From Rhodamnia argentea (taxonomy: Eukaryota > Streptophyta > Magnoliopsida > Myrtales > Myrtaceae): DNA of 64,000 bases. The notes under the pieces were generated by a model. The model saw only the letters and a program-made list of their open reading frames with translations. It ran no database searches and had not been told where the DNA came from. Below are positions 35,739-48,327 of this stretch, piece by piece (positions within the stretch are counted from its first letter, which is position 1; the number at the start of each line of letters is the position of its first letter). The stretch lies in NCBI RefSeq assembly GCF_020921035.1, contig NC_063157.1:25065015-25129014 (forward strand). The letters are read 5' to 3'. The position numbers were made by a program, and so were the translations under genes.

Positions 35739-35834
35739 GCTGTTTCGCCGCCTCCATTGAAGGTTCAACCTCGTCGCTTCTCTTCACTCCCACTCGCCAT
35801 CCGCTCTCCTCATCTCCAATCTCGATCGAAAGCC

Positions 35835-38414
35835 ATGGCGGTCACCTTCTCAGATCTCCACACGGAGTCGGGCCTCAAGTCTCTCGACGACTTCCTCTCC
35901 TGCAAAACCTACATCTCCGGGTAAGTCTTCATCTCTGGATCAGTTGCCCGGTTCGGTATCCGCCGCCCCGCTTGTCGGGATGCTCATCGGCGTTTCGATG
36001 GCAGAGATCAGCTCACGAGGGACGACGTGAAGGTGTACGCCGCGGTTGTCGAGAAGCCTGGGGATTCGTTCCCAAATGCGTGCAAGTGGTACGAGTGTGT
36101 GTCCTCACATCTCGCTGCCAGGTTCGTTTCTCTCGTTCCGTTTGCTTTATCCATGACTTGTCGCTCAAGTGCTCCTCGAGGACGTTGCTCGAATTTGCTT
36201 GGTTTTGGACTTTCTTTTTCGCTAGGATGGGATCGCTGCTAATAGTTTGTGTGGTGATTGATTCGATGGTTGTAAGTTTCATCAGGTCGATGCTGGTTCT
36301 TGGTATTGTGTTTCATGATTTAGCACCTAGTATCAGCAACATGTTCATGTGAACCGGGATCATCTGTTACAATAATTTCACATATAACGAAAAGGGCCAT
36401 AAAAGGCGAGGATCTTCTGTCTTTATGAATGCCTATTATTTCTATAGACTGGCATCAAAGCATATTCAGGGGTCCTTATCATCAATTTAAGTTCAACAAT
36501 ATCGTCCGCCTGATTTCCTTGGTATGGTTTGGGGAGAAGAATGCATGCCCACATCGTGTACACGTTGAATTTGTCGAAGTAGGGAAATTTTCAGCATGTT
36601 TTCATCTCTTCTTGTTATGCATTTTATTTTGATGTTGGAGTTGAACGCTTCCTATTGTCTCCTACTTTTTTTCAATTGTTTAGCTTCCCTGGCAAAGCTG
36701 CTGGTGTTAGAATAGGTGCCAAAGGTGCTCCAGTTGAAGAAGCTAAGGAGGTATGTTATATGTACTGATAATATGGCTTCTTCTTTAAGATTTCAATAAA
36801 AAGTTGAATAGAATAAAATGAGGTAAAAGGATTTATCCACCCCATTCAGTGGGATAGGCTCAGTTTGTTGTTGTTTTAATAACATTTTGGCATCGTAAGC
36901 TTTCTGAGGTGATGTTAGTGATGTTCTTGTTCTAGATATATGCTTGTCTCCTCGATAATTTCAATTCTACTTTCATTGAGGGATGCTTTGCTATTATCTG
37001 GAGAGCCTGCTCCGTCTGTAAAACCTTTCTAACAGTTGTGGTGGTCCTGTTGGTAGAGGCCCCACTTCTTCTAGCTATTGGAATTTTTTATTATCTTCTT
37101 ACACTTTATGTTACCCAAAATGGAATTGTCCATTCCAATCTTCAGTGAGCACTGATGGGCTTTTATCTATAGTGGCGGGTAAAACTCAGAAAGGTTGTTT
37201 CATTTGATCAGGTGAATTCTTTTTATGCACACTGCTACACATGTTACAGAGTAGGCATCTTGCTTTGATCTGGGTTTGAACAACTTAATAGTGACTAGCT
37301 TAGTGATTAGACCCTATTATCTCCCTTGTGGAGAAAGTTGTCCTTATCTTGTCCTTGTGAAATTACATGTATAAGTAAACACACGGTCTTAAAGTTCAAA
37401 GCAAGGACCTTTTTTTTAAGTTGACCTTTAGATCACTAAGCAACTCAATGCATCTCTTTAAGATTCGCTCTAACTTGGTAGAGTTTTTACTTTTGGTGAT
37501 GTTTCTTTTCTAAATGGTCAAGATTTGATGGTTCCTTTTCATTTTACTAGGCTGCTCCTGCTGGGGATGACGATGACTTGGATCTCTTTGGTGAAGAGAC
37601 AGAGGAAGACCAAAAGGCTGCAGAAGAGAGGGAGGCAGCCAAAAAGGCATCTGCAAAGAAGAAAGAAAGTAAGCTTGCAATCGTTCTCCTAATTCACTTT
37701 CTTGCAGTCACTTCTCCTGGGTTGAACAGTCCTAACTATAGCAGCTGTTATACCTTGACTCACGAGGGCTGATGCATCATGGTTCATTTATGTTTCAACC
37801 TGATATGATCGGCGAGTGAGCTTTGCTCTGTGATAAAGAAAACAGAAGATAGATAGATATATACATCTTGCTTGCTCGCTTAAACATGTTCACCTAATTC
37901 TTAGAAACTTATCTACTCGTGTTCATTAGGCTGCTTGCTTTGCCTGAAACTTGTTTCTTTCTTTGGAATGAAATTCTCATCGGTGGTTTCAATATCTTGG
38001 CTTGTGTGTATACTTGGCTCCTGTTATAGGTGGAAAGTCATCTGTCCTCTTGGATGTGAAACCTTGGGACGATGAGACGGACATGAAGAAGCTGCAAGAG
38101 GCTGTAAGGAGCGTGGAAATGCCGGGGCTCCTTTGGGGAGCTTGTAAGTTTTGACTGTCTCATTATTTCAACCAGGGTGACCACAATGCTTTGTCAATAA
38201 ATGTCGTGTTCATCCCCTTATGAGGATTTCGTTTGCTTTCTTTCTTGCAGCGAAACTGGTTCCAGTGGGTTATGGGATTAAGAAGTTGCAGATCATGATG
38301 ACCATTGTGGATGACCTTGTCTCAGTGGACACCCTCATCGAGGAGCATCTTCAAGTTGAGCCCATCAATGAATACGTTCAGAGTTGTGACATCGTCGCCT
38401 TCAACAAAATCTAA
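35835..38414 (+). CDS. Elongation factor 1-beta (eEF1B nucleotide-exchange subunit)
   Basis: Six exons (35835-35920, 36005-36121, 36684-36750, 37551-37668, 38030-38143, 38251-38414) give 221 residues, close to the usual ~225. The N-terminal part ([40 protein letters not shown]) is the GST-C-like domain that binds eEF1B-gamma. The middle is the acidic linker [16 protein letters not shown]. The C-terminal half is the guanine-exchange domain ([40 protein letters not shown]; ending CDIVAFNKI), which recycles GDP on eEF1A during translation elongation in the cytosol. The ATG sits in AGCCATGG, a good plant context, after a CT-rich leader. The family match is close to full length, so function is secure; the choice between alpha/beta subunit names varies with nomenclature. 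Confidence 0.95.
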
Positions 38415-39596
38415 GAATGGTGCTTCAGAAGTGCAGTGCAGGAATGGCCTTTTTGTCGCGATAATGTAGTTTTCTTACTAGCGTTCCATTGCTGTTCTTT
38501 ATGCTTTCTTCCGGATATCTACTTTCAGCAAGGTGAAAGATGATAGGCTTGCCCTTGAATTGGATGTTCTACACTTGTGTGCTGACTCCTGTTTGGACGT
38601 GTTGTCGTGGTATAATCTTAATTCTTCCCACCTATTCGATTTCTTCGAGGGAGAGCTTTTACTGTGGTTTTAGATCGACTTGCTCTTTGGATTTCGTCGA
38701 TCAATGTGAAGCTGGCTCTGATGGATGAGTCACGCACATCCGATCCTATCCAGACTCAACTTATATTTGACCCAACCTGAGCTTCAATTTTTAGCAACTT
38801 TTCTCCTCCATCTGAAGAATGGGCGACTTTCTGGCTCGCCAAGTTGGTGAGGAAGCTCCAGTGCTTGGGTCGGGTAATGGGTTAGGATTCACTTGGCACA
38901 AGAGCAACGTGAGTGATCGACATGCCGACACTCACCTGCTTGGACAGATTTGGGCGTTTGGGTTAGGGAATCGAGTGTCGAGGTGATGGATTTTGTCCCG
39001 GTGACGAGCAATGCCCCTTCACTCTTGTGAACCTGTTCGCTTCCTCCTTAGCTTCAACCGGCCGATTAGTTCCCGAGTAGAGCCAAATCTGGTGCTCACC
39101 GTTTTCACCTCTTTCTCATGTACGTTTTGCCCAAAACTCGCAACCGTTAAGTGAGATGTGCACTCCCCTAAAGCCCATGTAGTCTATATATTTCATTCTG
39201 ATGATTCCAGTCCAGAAGGATAAGCGGGCTCCACAATATTCGTGCCGATCTTTCCAATATGTATATCTGGGCTTCAAATGAATATCCGAATCGCACTTTT
39301 CCGAGACTTTTGGCAACGTGTGTATGCCTAATCTTTTTCCGACGGTCACTTTTTTTTTTTTTTTATATATTCTCATGACTTTTTGAGCGAAATCTCCTAA
39401 TAAAACACGAAATTATCAGAAAATACGATAAATCAAAAGCAAATCGGGTGCCACATGAACATACTACTGCTCAGTTGGTTTTGGGTGGGAATATTGCCAC
39501 CTCTAATTTTGCACATCAAGTAGGGCAGCAGTTTGACGTATTGAAGATTACTGATGAGCACGTCCGTGTAATTTTTGGGTACTTGGTGCACTTAGG

Positions 39597-39806
39597 TAGG
39601 CTCCGTTTATTTCACGAAAAAATAAGTAATTTAAAAATATTTCTTCTAAACAATCACTTATGATATAAATTGTTGTTGATAATGAAAATATTTTCATTGA
39701 CTAATTATTTTAAGCGATATAAACAATTATTTCAAGGTAAATATTATCCAAATCATTCATTCGCAAATTCTTGGAGAGAAAATTGGCCCTAAACCATTTT
39801 TTCGAG
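39597..39806. mobile_element. Decayed MITE (CGTTT..TTTC.CGAAAAA family)
   Basis: Left end AGGCTCCGTTTATTTCACGA; interior phrases ATTGACTAATTATTTTAAGC match the copy at 33167-33385. The right end is eroded. Confidence 0.42.
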
Positions 39807-40278
39807 TACTTTTATAACGGGATAATTATCATAAAAGTCTTTAATCAATTAGCCAATTGAGTCCTAAACCTTTTGAAGATATGTTAGTATAGTCCTTTGG
39901 CCAATTTTTTGCCAACAATCGTTTACATAGACACCGACCATCTTACGTGGCACGATTGGCACTAAAATTGACAATTTTTAGAATGAACGGATGTATTACT
40001 TCAACATTATCATTCGATCAATAAAGTCCATCGAGAAATAATGTTCATTTGGTCATGTCTTTTAAATGTTTGTAATAACCAATACACTTGAGGTGTGTTT
40101 GTTTGAGTGAAAGAAATTTTGCAAATTAATTTTCAAGACTTTCACTGATTTGATTTGCTAAAAATGATTAGTTGATGGAAAAGAATTACATGAAAAAAAA
40201 TATGCATGTTTAAAGTTAGTAAAATGGATATCCAAACCTAAAAAGGAGAAAGCATTTTTCTGAGAAGCGATTCTCCGT

Positions 40279-40860
40279 GGGAAATTACAAAAAATCTATA
40301 AACTTATTATACAGATGCCAATTCAATCATAAATCTCTTAATTTGACTGATTTAGCCTTAAATTTTTTTATAGTTTATCAATATAGTACTTTCAGCTCAT
40401 TTCAACCGCAAATAGTTGACATGGAAGTCGGTTGTCCTACCTAGCATGGATGGCGATGACATCATAATTTTGCCATTTTTTTTTAAATATTTCAATTCTT
40501 TCTAATTTTTTATTTTCATTGTGGCTGGTGAGGGCTGCCAACCACTAGTGAGGGCTCGCCTACCCAAATGCCGCGACCCTCACCAATCACAACCAATAAA
40601 AGAACAAGAAAAAGAAAATACAAAATAATGAAAAATTCAGAACATGTTTTAGAAAATTGCAAAAATTATCCATATCACTATCGATAATGCCACGTAAGAT
40701 GACCGACCTTTACGTTAGTGATTTCAGGCCAATTTTGATCGAAAGGACTATATTGAAAATTGTCAAAAGTTTCGCGAATCAATTAGTCAACTTGGAAGAT
40801 CTATGACTGAAATGATATTCGTGCAATAGATTTGGGGCAATTTTAAAGTTTTTTTTCCTA
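40279..40860. mobile_element. Family C foldback element, decayed
   Basis: Left arm from GGGAAATTACAAAAAATC. The right arm on the complement contains TCTATTGCACGAATATC and related phrases. The GC-rich core at 40520-40600 holds GTGAGGGCTGCC/GACCCTCACC in opposite orientation. No coding capacity. Confidence 0.55.
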
Positions 40861-43230
40861 CTTTAGTACTTACACCTTCTTATTTAAGGCAACCTCTTTA
40901 TTAATTTTTCCTTTGGGTGGGGTGCGGGGGGGCGACCAAATGAAACTTCTCAGATATATTCCAAAGTCTGGAGACACAACCCCATGAACCAAGGGATTGG
41001 AGGTGATAACACCCAATCGAAAAGAACACAACCCCCTTTTTGACTAATTTGGCAATCCAAATCAGCACGTCCTTCGACTTTGCAATAGATACATTATGAA
41101 TCGATGGTTCTCGAATGCTATCTAATCAAGATGTGTCTATCAAATTTTGGTGTCCACCCTTAATCTAAAATTAAGTGCAGCTTAGTTTAATGTTGGGGTA
41201 TATAATTGGTGACTTTTGCAATTCGATTACTACAAACCAATAATTTCAAAGACCATTTGTGGAGGAGCAAATATTAGATGGAGGAAATGGTTTGCTTCCG
41301 TACTTTGCTTGGAGTATGAAAAAGAAGAATGCCCAAATATCCGATGTTATCAATGTATACGGTCAACCACATACTCTAATCTATGAACTAGCTATCAGAT
41401 TATTGGAGTGTGATTCATACTCCCTTGCGATAAAAAAGCACGTGGGTCCCGCTCCAGCAAGTGGTTTCAAGGGGGTAGCATCCCCGGATACCGGAAGGCT
41501 TTTGACGATTTAAGCCCGTAATTTTTCATTAGTAGTTTGGGCTTGTCCTCATGAATAACTACTGCTATATATACTCTTTTTCACTTATAATTGAGTGAAG
41601 TAATGAGAGGTGCGAGGTGCTAGTTATAGTGAAATCCTCTACTGGACGTAACCTTAGTTTAAGGGTGACCAAGATAAAATCCCATGCCTCGATTTCTCTT
41701 TCTTGCTTTATGTTTTACTTCGATTTGATTGTGTGCCGAATTCTAAAGTAGAAAACATCAAAGAATAACAAGAAAAAACTTGTTCATACATGCTCTAAAT
41801 GATCCAAATGATAAGGAATTCATCTATCAACTTATCAAAATATTTACCGCTTTGACTTGACTCGACTTGCATGCTTACATATTTAAAAGAGTTGTGGATG
41901 GGGGCAATGACTGATCCTCCTAATGTGTTTATGAGGAAGTAGAATGTTAAAAAGTGCTTCTATCTAAGTAGTTGTTAAGGGTCCTTAGTTGGACATTGAA
42001 AGTATAATAATTTCCATTTGAAGAATTCCATTTTTGTATTTTTTTTTTCAAAAGCTTGCACTTTTTCCATTTTTTTTATAACTTCTCACACTATCACCTT
42101 AAACTGACCACACTATCCCTTGAAGGTCCTACTCTTGATTTAAGATTATTCCTAACCCGTTTTCCTCTTCTTCTTCTTTGTTTTGATTTCAATTTTACTA
42201 CAGGACAAAACTACTCAAATAACTTTTTTCCACTCTTGCCGCTTCTTCCACACCCCTTACATCTTAATGTTTCCTTGGTGTTTTTTTTTTCTTGTTTTCT
42301 TCTTATGGAAATAACTTCTTTCCACTCTAGGATCTTGGCCCGCTTCTTCCACACCCTTACATTTTAATGTTTCCTTCATGTTTGTTTTCTTGTTTTCTTA
42401 TAGAACTTGGAGTGAGCCTTACAAGTAATTATTGACACCTAAATTTGATAACCCCATTAATCTATTACTACATAAAAATATTAGGATCGAACCCGATACT
42501 AAATAAATATATGATTAATTTGCATATTAGAAACATTTTCATAATCAGTACACATAAATTACATCTTAATTGGTCTGGTGGTAAATGGGTCTAAGCAAGG
42601 AGGATTTGAGCTTCATTAAACTTTCTGGATTAAGGCCACAAGAGCATAAATTCGGCCAAGCACATTGATGGCTAAACTTTGCGTATGCGATGCACATAGA
42701 GTGCAAATTAGGAAACATTGAATTACATAACTAAATCTGGAGGCACTAAACGCATTATTTTTGAAAATTTCGACTATGGGGGAAATAAGAAAGAGATTAC
42801 CTCGATTTCCCATATTGAAAATATCACAAGCTAAGAAGAGAGTCGAAAAAAGAGAATTTGTGAATTTTTGTATGTTTAGAAGTGTAGAAAAGAGCAAAGA
42901 GTCTATTTATAGGCTTTATTAGATGACTATCTAAGCAAATCGAAAAAATTAAATAGATATACATCATCAAATAGATATAGACAATCAGAGTAAATATCCT
43001 TGAATATCATCGAAAGATATCTACGTATCTTTAATCTACATATCTTTAACATCATCGCTCAAACTAATTGTGATTAAGTCAGCTTGAGTTTGAAATCAAG
43101 TCAAATAGCTTTGAGCAACTGAGTTGGTGTCTAATGGCTACTTGTAGGGAAACTTCGAAATCTAGCTCGTCTTAGGGTGGTCGAGTCTGGTGGTGGTGTT
43201 GACTTCTCAAAATGACATGCGAAAGGTCAA

Positions 43231-43716
43231 GAATCGGAAGGGAACTCGCCTTCCACATGGTGGCATCAATTACATGGGATCTCACCAAGACGTCCTAACG
43301 ACAAGTATTGTCGCTTCCTAGGATTATGTAGATGATCTCGCGAATCCAGATGAGTTGGTTTAGTTGGGCCAAGGTGGAACGCTTAGTCAGTACAAGAGGG
43401 CCGAAGATCAAAATCTTACTCGAGGGAATTTAGCCCTAGTGAACAGCATGAAGAGAAACCATCCAATGAGAGTAATTCGTAAAGATATGGGTCACACCTT
43501 CACGTACGATGGACAGTATGCGGTAGACAGGTACCGGAAGATACCCAGAACTAATGGAAAGATGGTCTTTGAATTTGTATTGAAGAGACTGCCGAGCCAA
43601 CCCGAGATACTCCAGAATAAGAGGATGAAAGTAGTTGAGTCGTCGGGATATGAAGATGAAAGTAGTCGAGTCGTCGGGATATGAAGATGAAAGTAGTCGA
43701 GTCGTCGGGATAGGAA
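43231..43716 (+). pseudogene. SRA-domain (SUVH-like) pseudogene fragment
   Basis: Aligns with the last 400 bases of the intact SRA gene (56680-57120): GGCATCAATTACATGGGATC, then ACTCGAGGGAATTTAGC and the peptide RGNLALVNSMKRNHPMRVIR. Two in-frame stops replace tryptophan (TAG 43319-43321) and tyrosine (TAG 43361-43363), and the start of SRA is missing. The 3' end carries a 31-bp unit amplified to three copies (43624-43716) that is single in the intact gene. Confidence 0.88.
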
Positions 43717-43981
43717 GAGTTTGTTTTGCCGAAAATAGTCGTGGACGAAAGACCTTTCACCAAAGGATTGGTCTTTCGTTCTTTGACATTTATTAATGTA
43801 ATATTTAACTATTGTGTCATATTTTGATTTAACAGCTTAAGCTTTGAGTACAGTTGATTTTGATTCAACAAAATCTCATATGGTATCAAGGTCCCGAGTT
43901 CAATTCTAGCGTGAGGGAGAGTGATAAAATATTTAAATACCATGCCACACTTTTATCTAGAAGCTTAAGTTTTTATAACAG

Positions 43982-44125
43982 TCAATTCATGCCCAATTTG
44001 TCGTGATGCCGGCTATGGGGAGAGCAAGGAAAGTAATGATAATGAAACGAAGAATGCTCAGCAAACCCATGAAAGGAGGAGTCGCCTATCTTCTTTGTGG
44101 GTCCCTTTAGCTCTTCAAAAATTGA
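43982..44125 (+). pseudogene. RING-H2 ligase gene 3'-end fragment
   Basis: Aligns to 60090-60230 of the intact RING gene: CAATTCATGCCCAATTTGTC here against CAATTCATGCCCGGTTTGCC there. CAAACCCATGAAAGGAG.. and TTTAGCTCTTCA also match over the C-terminal codons and stop region. There is a 4-base deletion in the last RING cysteine region. It lies 3' of the SRA fragment in the same order and strand as the intact pair. Confidence 0.72.
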
Positions 44126-44189
44126 CATTCTGACCCTTTTGTTTGTTTTTCAATTCTTCATGTTAGATCTTTAAATCTTTGATTGTACA

Positions 44190-44732
44190 CTTGTACTTAT
44201 TGTTGTTATGAAACCCCTCTCTCCCTATGGTTTTTTCCATTTTGGGTCTTCCACATATATCGTGTCTCACACGTTTTTTATTTTTCTTTTATCCTTTGCT
44301 ATTTTGCACTTGAATTCGTGCATCTCTTGATATTTTTTCACAACAAATTGGTATCAGAGCCAATGAATTTGGATTTTTTGCTCGACATGGCATTTATCAA
44401 GTTCAAAGTGTCACATTTCGATGGCCAAAACAATTTTGGGTTATGGAGAATCAAGATGGAGGCGTTATTGTGTCGGGAAGGTTCTGTTAAAGCCTTGGAC
44501 GCGAAGTACCCCGATGACATGACTACGGCAAAGATCGAAGAGATGGAAGACATGGTGCACAACACTATCCAATTGTTGTTGTCTGACAAGTTGCTTCGTG
44601 AGGTTGCCGATGAAGAAACGACTTCGGGATTATGGAACAAGCTTGAAAACATATACATGAAGAAATTTCTTACGATAAGATTATTTTTGAAACAACATCT
44701 TTACACGCTAAAGATGCAAGAAGGTAATTCAT
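44190..44732 (+). mobile_element. Ty1/copia retrotransposon remnant: LTR end, primer-binding site, gag start
   Basis: The LTR 3' part contains GGTTTTTTCCATTTTGGGTC TTCCAC, typical of plant copia U5/R regions, and ends ..TTCACAACA. The primer-binding site TGGTATCAGAGCC (about 44349-44361) matches initiator tRNA-Met. The gag frame then reads KFKVSHFDGQNNFGLWRIKM and DDMTTAKIEEMEDMVHN, with ELWNKLE-like SGLWNKLENIYMKK, as in copia gag (UBN2-type). It is cut off at 44732 where another repeat begins with TGTAACAGCC. No protease, integrase or reverse transcriptase remains. Confidence 0.82.
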
Positions 44733-46351
44733 TGTAACAGCCTGAATTTTACTCAATTAAATTATAAGTGGAATAGTACATGTTGGGCTTGGAATACTTG
44801 GAATTATAACATTTAGGGGTTTAATTGCATGTGGCGCGGAAGATTAGGAGTTCGATGATGCATTTTGGGTGTGGCAATCGAATGGGGTCGATGGTGGAAG
44901 TTTCATCGAACGAGATTATACAAAGTCGGTCCGACATTAAAATTGTTCATGGTTTAGCGCGTAAATCTTGCCTCAAGAACCCTCCCCCCCCAAACTGCCT
45001 TAACCCCTTATAAAATGATTTCTTCTCTCTTCCTCCATCATTCTCTCTTCCCTTTCTCGGGTAAGCCCTAACCCGAGAGCTTTCTCTCTCAGTTTTCAGC
45101 TAGCACCAAGAGAAAAACGGGCCATTTGAGCTTGTCCGGAAGACAAATTGAGCTCCATTTTTTCCTATGCAACTGTAAGAATGAGAGAAACTTGGATATG
45201 AAGGCTGATTGGCCAAGAAGCTAATGGAAATTCATGATTTTGAGCTAGACAGAAGCTGGTCGTTGGAGACCCAGTTCTTTCTTACTTCGATTCGAGCTTC
45301 GTTTGTTTTGGATACAATCTTAAGGCAATTACTTCTTCTATCCTCACCATTAGCCCATCCAATGTCCATTTATTTTGGCAATTTGTGTTGTTTTAAAAAT
45401 GGGTATGGATTGTTTTAAAAATGGGTATTGATGAGTGGAATTTGCGTGCATGAAAGGGAAAATGAGATGTTACGAATGATCCAGCGCTTGTGTGAGCACC
45501 TTTGGACTATGGGTAGTTGAGGTATGTAGATAATCTGTCTTGATGGCTGCTCGTTTGGGAAGAATTGAAGTGGTATTGCTCAAGGTATATTCAGCCACAT
45601 GAGTGATGGAAGGGATTTGTGAAGTTCTCTTTCTTGCGTTGGCATCTTTGGGTCTTAGACAAGCCGAATATGTAAATGGATCGCTTGGATTGTCAATGGA
45701 TCGTGAGGATTAGGAATGGGACTATGTATAGGGTTCGGCCATAAGTGTGAGAGAAATGAACAGTTGTTTAGTCCGTTGCTTGAGATGGTATTCTGGAGTG
45801 GTGGGGAACTAAGTACGAGAGTTGATTGTCTGGATTGCTATCAGAATGGCCCGAATTGGAACCGAGGTCCCATGGGTATTCGGCCATGGGTAGTGAGGGG
45901 TCGAATGTGAAGTTTCTTATCAAACTAAAATGAAGGGAGGGTTGGCCGTATATGTAGAGGCGTGGATTGTGGAGTTCTATAGTTTGATTATCGGGTTCAA
46001 TGGAAATCTAGATAACCGTAGTCGATGCTTGCTTTGATGAATTCGTTGTTTAATCTGGCGGTTGTAACTTGACTGTTTTTGCTAGAATGAATGGTGGATT
46101 GGATAGTTTAGTTGTCCAGCTAGAAGTTTTACTTGTTGAGTTATTAGCTCACCCCTGTTTGGGGAATAGCTTTTTAGATACTCAGGTAAGGCGTTGGATC
46201 AAGCCATGAAGATGGTGGCAAAGACAAAGCTTGTTTATGGCGCCTATAGGATGGAAGTAGTCATCACAGTTGTTAATGCTTGGACTTTTGTAATGAACCT
46301 ATTTAAAGTATGTATGTATGTATGTATGTATGTATGTATGTATGTATGTAT
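44733..46351 (+). mobile_element. Probable LTR segment (TGTAACAGCC.. start) inserted in the copia remnant
   Basis: Begins TGTAACAGCCTGAATTTTAC exactly where the copia gag frame ends, the common start of plant gypsy-class LTRs. A promoter-like TATAAAAT lies at about 45009, followed by a pyrimidine-rich leader. Open frames are short. It ends in a GTAT microsatellite at 46308-46351. LTR class and 3' border are inferred. Confidence 0.5.
46308..46351. repeat. (GTAT)n microsatellite
   Basis: Eleven near-perfect GTAT units directly abutting the TGTCGCAACC border of the following LTR-like segment. Confidence 0.95.
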
Positions 46352-48327
46352 TGTCGCAACCTAAAAATTAGGCTAACGGATTATTAGGTTAATTAAATCA
46401 ACTAACCTAATTCGGACCTTCCCAAGTCCTACCGAATCGCAACTTAGGTTTATTAATGAGAAAATATTTAATCGGAGCCACCACTAATCATTTACGGTAG
46501 GTTGATTATAAACCTATATAAAATAGCGGGAGAACTATTTTATCTCTACGAACCGTAGAGAATGAGTCCGGGTACTTGGTTATGCTAATTGAAAAATTAA
46601 CGCCCTTTCAGTACCAATTTCATGAAAAATCCTTTTTTGATTGATCGATGTGATTTGAATGATTTTGATTTTTATGAAAAAATGTAATATGAGACCATAT
46701 ATTATGCGCCCAAAGGATGATTTTTGGTATTTTCGTTAATAAAAGAAAACATTCAAAAGCAATCAAAAATCTGAACAAAATTAAACAAAAATGCCCATAA
46801 TATACCTTTATTTTCGAAATTTTCCGATGAATCTTCTCATTCCCGAAGATTCGGACCGTAGCGAGATTCTATCCGCTACATTCTCGAAGATTCGAGCTAT
46901 TATGCGGATAATGATATAAGATGTCATCATCCCTTCTCACTAAAAGGGCGAATACGAAATCTTATACTAAATCGCCGTCCCTTCCCATCCCATATGATCA
47001 TGGTTAAGGCTTGCAATTTAATATTCCGAAGGGTCGGGCACATAGGGGAGCATATATTATGGGCAAGATTGTTTAATAATGTTCAAACCTTAAATTACAA
47101 TCATAAAGATGAGCATAAAATAAACATGAGGTAAAAAAGGATAAGATGAAAAAAAAAAAGTAAAAGAAATCAACCAGATCGGGAGTTATTCGATATTGTG
47201 GCAATTTATCTATAAGGAAATATTGCGCCATCTCTAACACAATATTTTGTTTTCTATAAAACTGCACTTTCCAAATACGTGTAACAATCTCTGCAAGATA
47301 TATTAGAAATAACAACCTGCTCAAGATATGATTATATAAAAATAACTCGAAATAGGCAACAATATATCTAAAATATACTCGGATTACGATTGTTACCTAA
47401 TTCGCGGATAACTTTCCGAATTCGAATTCCGAACTAATCTCGTGATTCAAGCTTGAAAACTGAATCGATTGGCTAAGGGGATTTGCGCACGAATCAAAGG
47501 TTTCGGTGAAGGCGCACCTCGACTTGCGGCAGTAATTTTGACCACGAATCCACCTAAAAATCTGCACAAAACAGTCAAGAAACCATTCGTAAATAGCAGT
47601 AAAATTGATCATGGACAGCGGGCAAACCGAACACCCACATGTCATACCCATTTTCGAGAAATCAATCCGTGCTAAAACAAATGATAACAGGATAAGTTAG
47701 TGGTTAGGATAGAAGTAATACTTGCCTTAGATTGTCGAACGACGAAAATGGAGTGAAAATTGCCACAAGAACGAGCTCGAACCGCTCTTCTTAGCTTCGG
47801 TCACCGCACAAGTACAAGAGGAAACAGGTGCGGGGTCCACAGCAAGAGCAAGCTGGAGTCAAGGATCGAAGCTCGAGGATGACCGCCGTCGAGCCATGGG
47901 CGTTACTGGCCAAGCACGAGAGCGAGAGGGCTCAAGTGGAGGAGCTTCGAGCGACTTCCACGAAAGAAGAAAGGGAGAGAGAGTTTGAGGGAGGGGCTGT
48001 CCACGTAGGGTGAAGGGAGCAAAAGTGAGAGGGAGAGAGAAAATGAGGGCTTATATAGAGAGGCGAGGGATGAGCTCGGTTGGATGGGATTCTTGGTGCC
48101 TCCATCCTGCACCAATTCCGGTGCGAACAATTACTTTGTGATCCAAAATAACTACTGCTCCAAAAGGTTCTAGTACTTTACTATTGTGGCGCCCTTCGAT
48201 CATTGAAGTTAAATAATCCATCGCAACATCAATTGATCTCCAGTTCACCATCTTGAGTACTCTAAGCTCGACAGTTGTCATTCTTGCTTGTTAATCTAGT
48301 TGGTTAGAAAATTCGGCCGTTACAACA
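46352..48327 (+). mobile_element. Candidate solo LTR (TGTCGCAACC .. TTACAACA)
   Basis: Starts TGTCGCAACCTAAAAATTAG, a border that I associate with plant gypsy-type LTRs, and may end at CGTTACAACA (48318-48327). A TATA-like GCTTATATAGAG lies near 48049, in the right place for a + strand LTR promoter. No primer-binding site or internal genes follow, so a solo LTR is suggested. Flanking 5-bp duplications do not match (TGTAT against CTAAG), so borders are uncertain. Confidence 0.45.

Larger units (their letters stand above)
38415..43230. other. Repeat-rich intergenic region
   Basis: The 3' UTR of eEF1B, then decayed repeats: a MITE at 39597-39806 and family C foldback pieces at 39826-39990 and 40279-40860. 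The open frames at 41259-41513 and 42056-42367 show no domain and no splice context. The part 42430-43100 is AT-rich without features that I can name. Confidence 0.5.

Noticed and set aside
36840..36885. LINE 3' tail inside an eEF1B intron (CCATTCAGTGGGATAGGCTC then GTTGTTG)
   Set aside because: Resembles the plant RTE LINE tail but is under 50 bases with no coding remnant, too short to annotate as an element.
41259..41513. 84-codon frame as a small gene
   Set aside because: No domain, no leader or splice context, surrounded by decayed repeats.
44349..44361. tRNA-like sequence TGGTATCAGAGCC
   Set aside because: It is a retrotransposon primer-binding site complementary to initiator tRNA, followed directly by copia gag; no cloverleaf.
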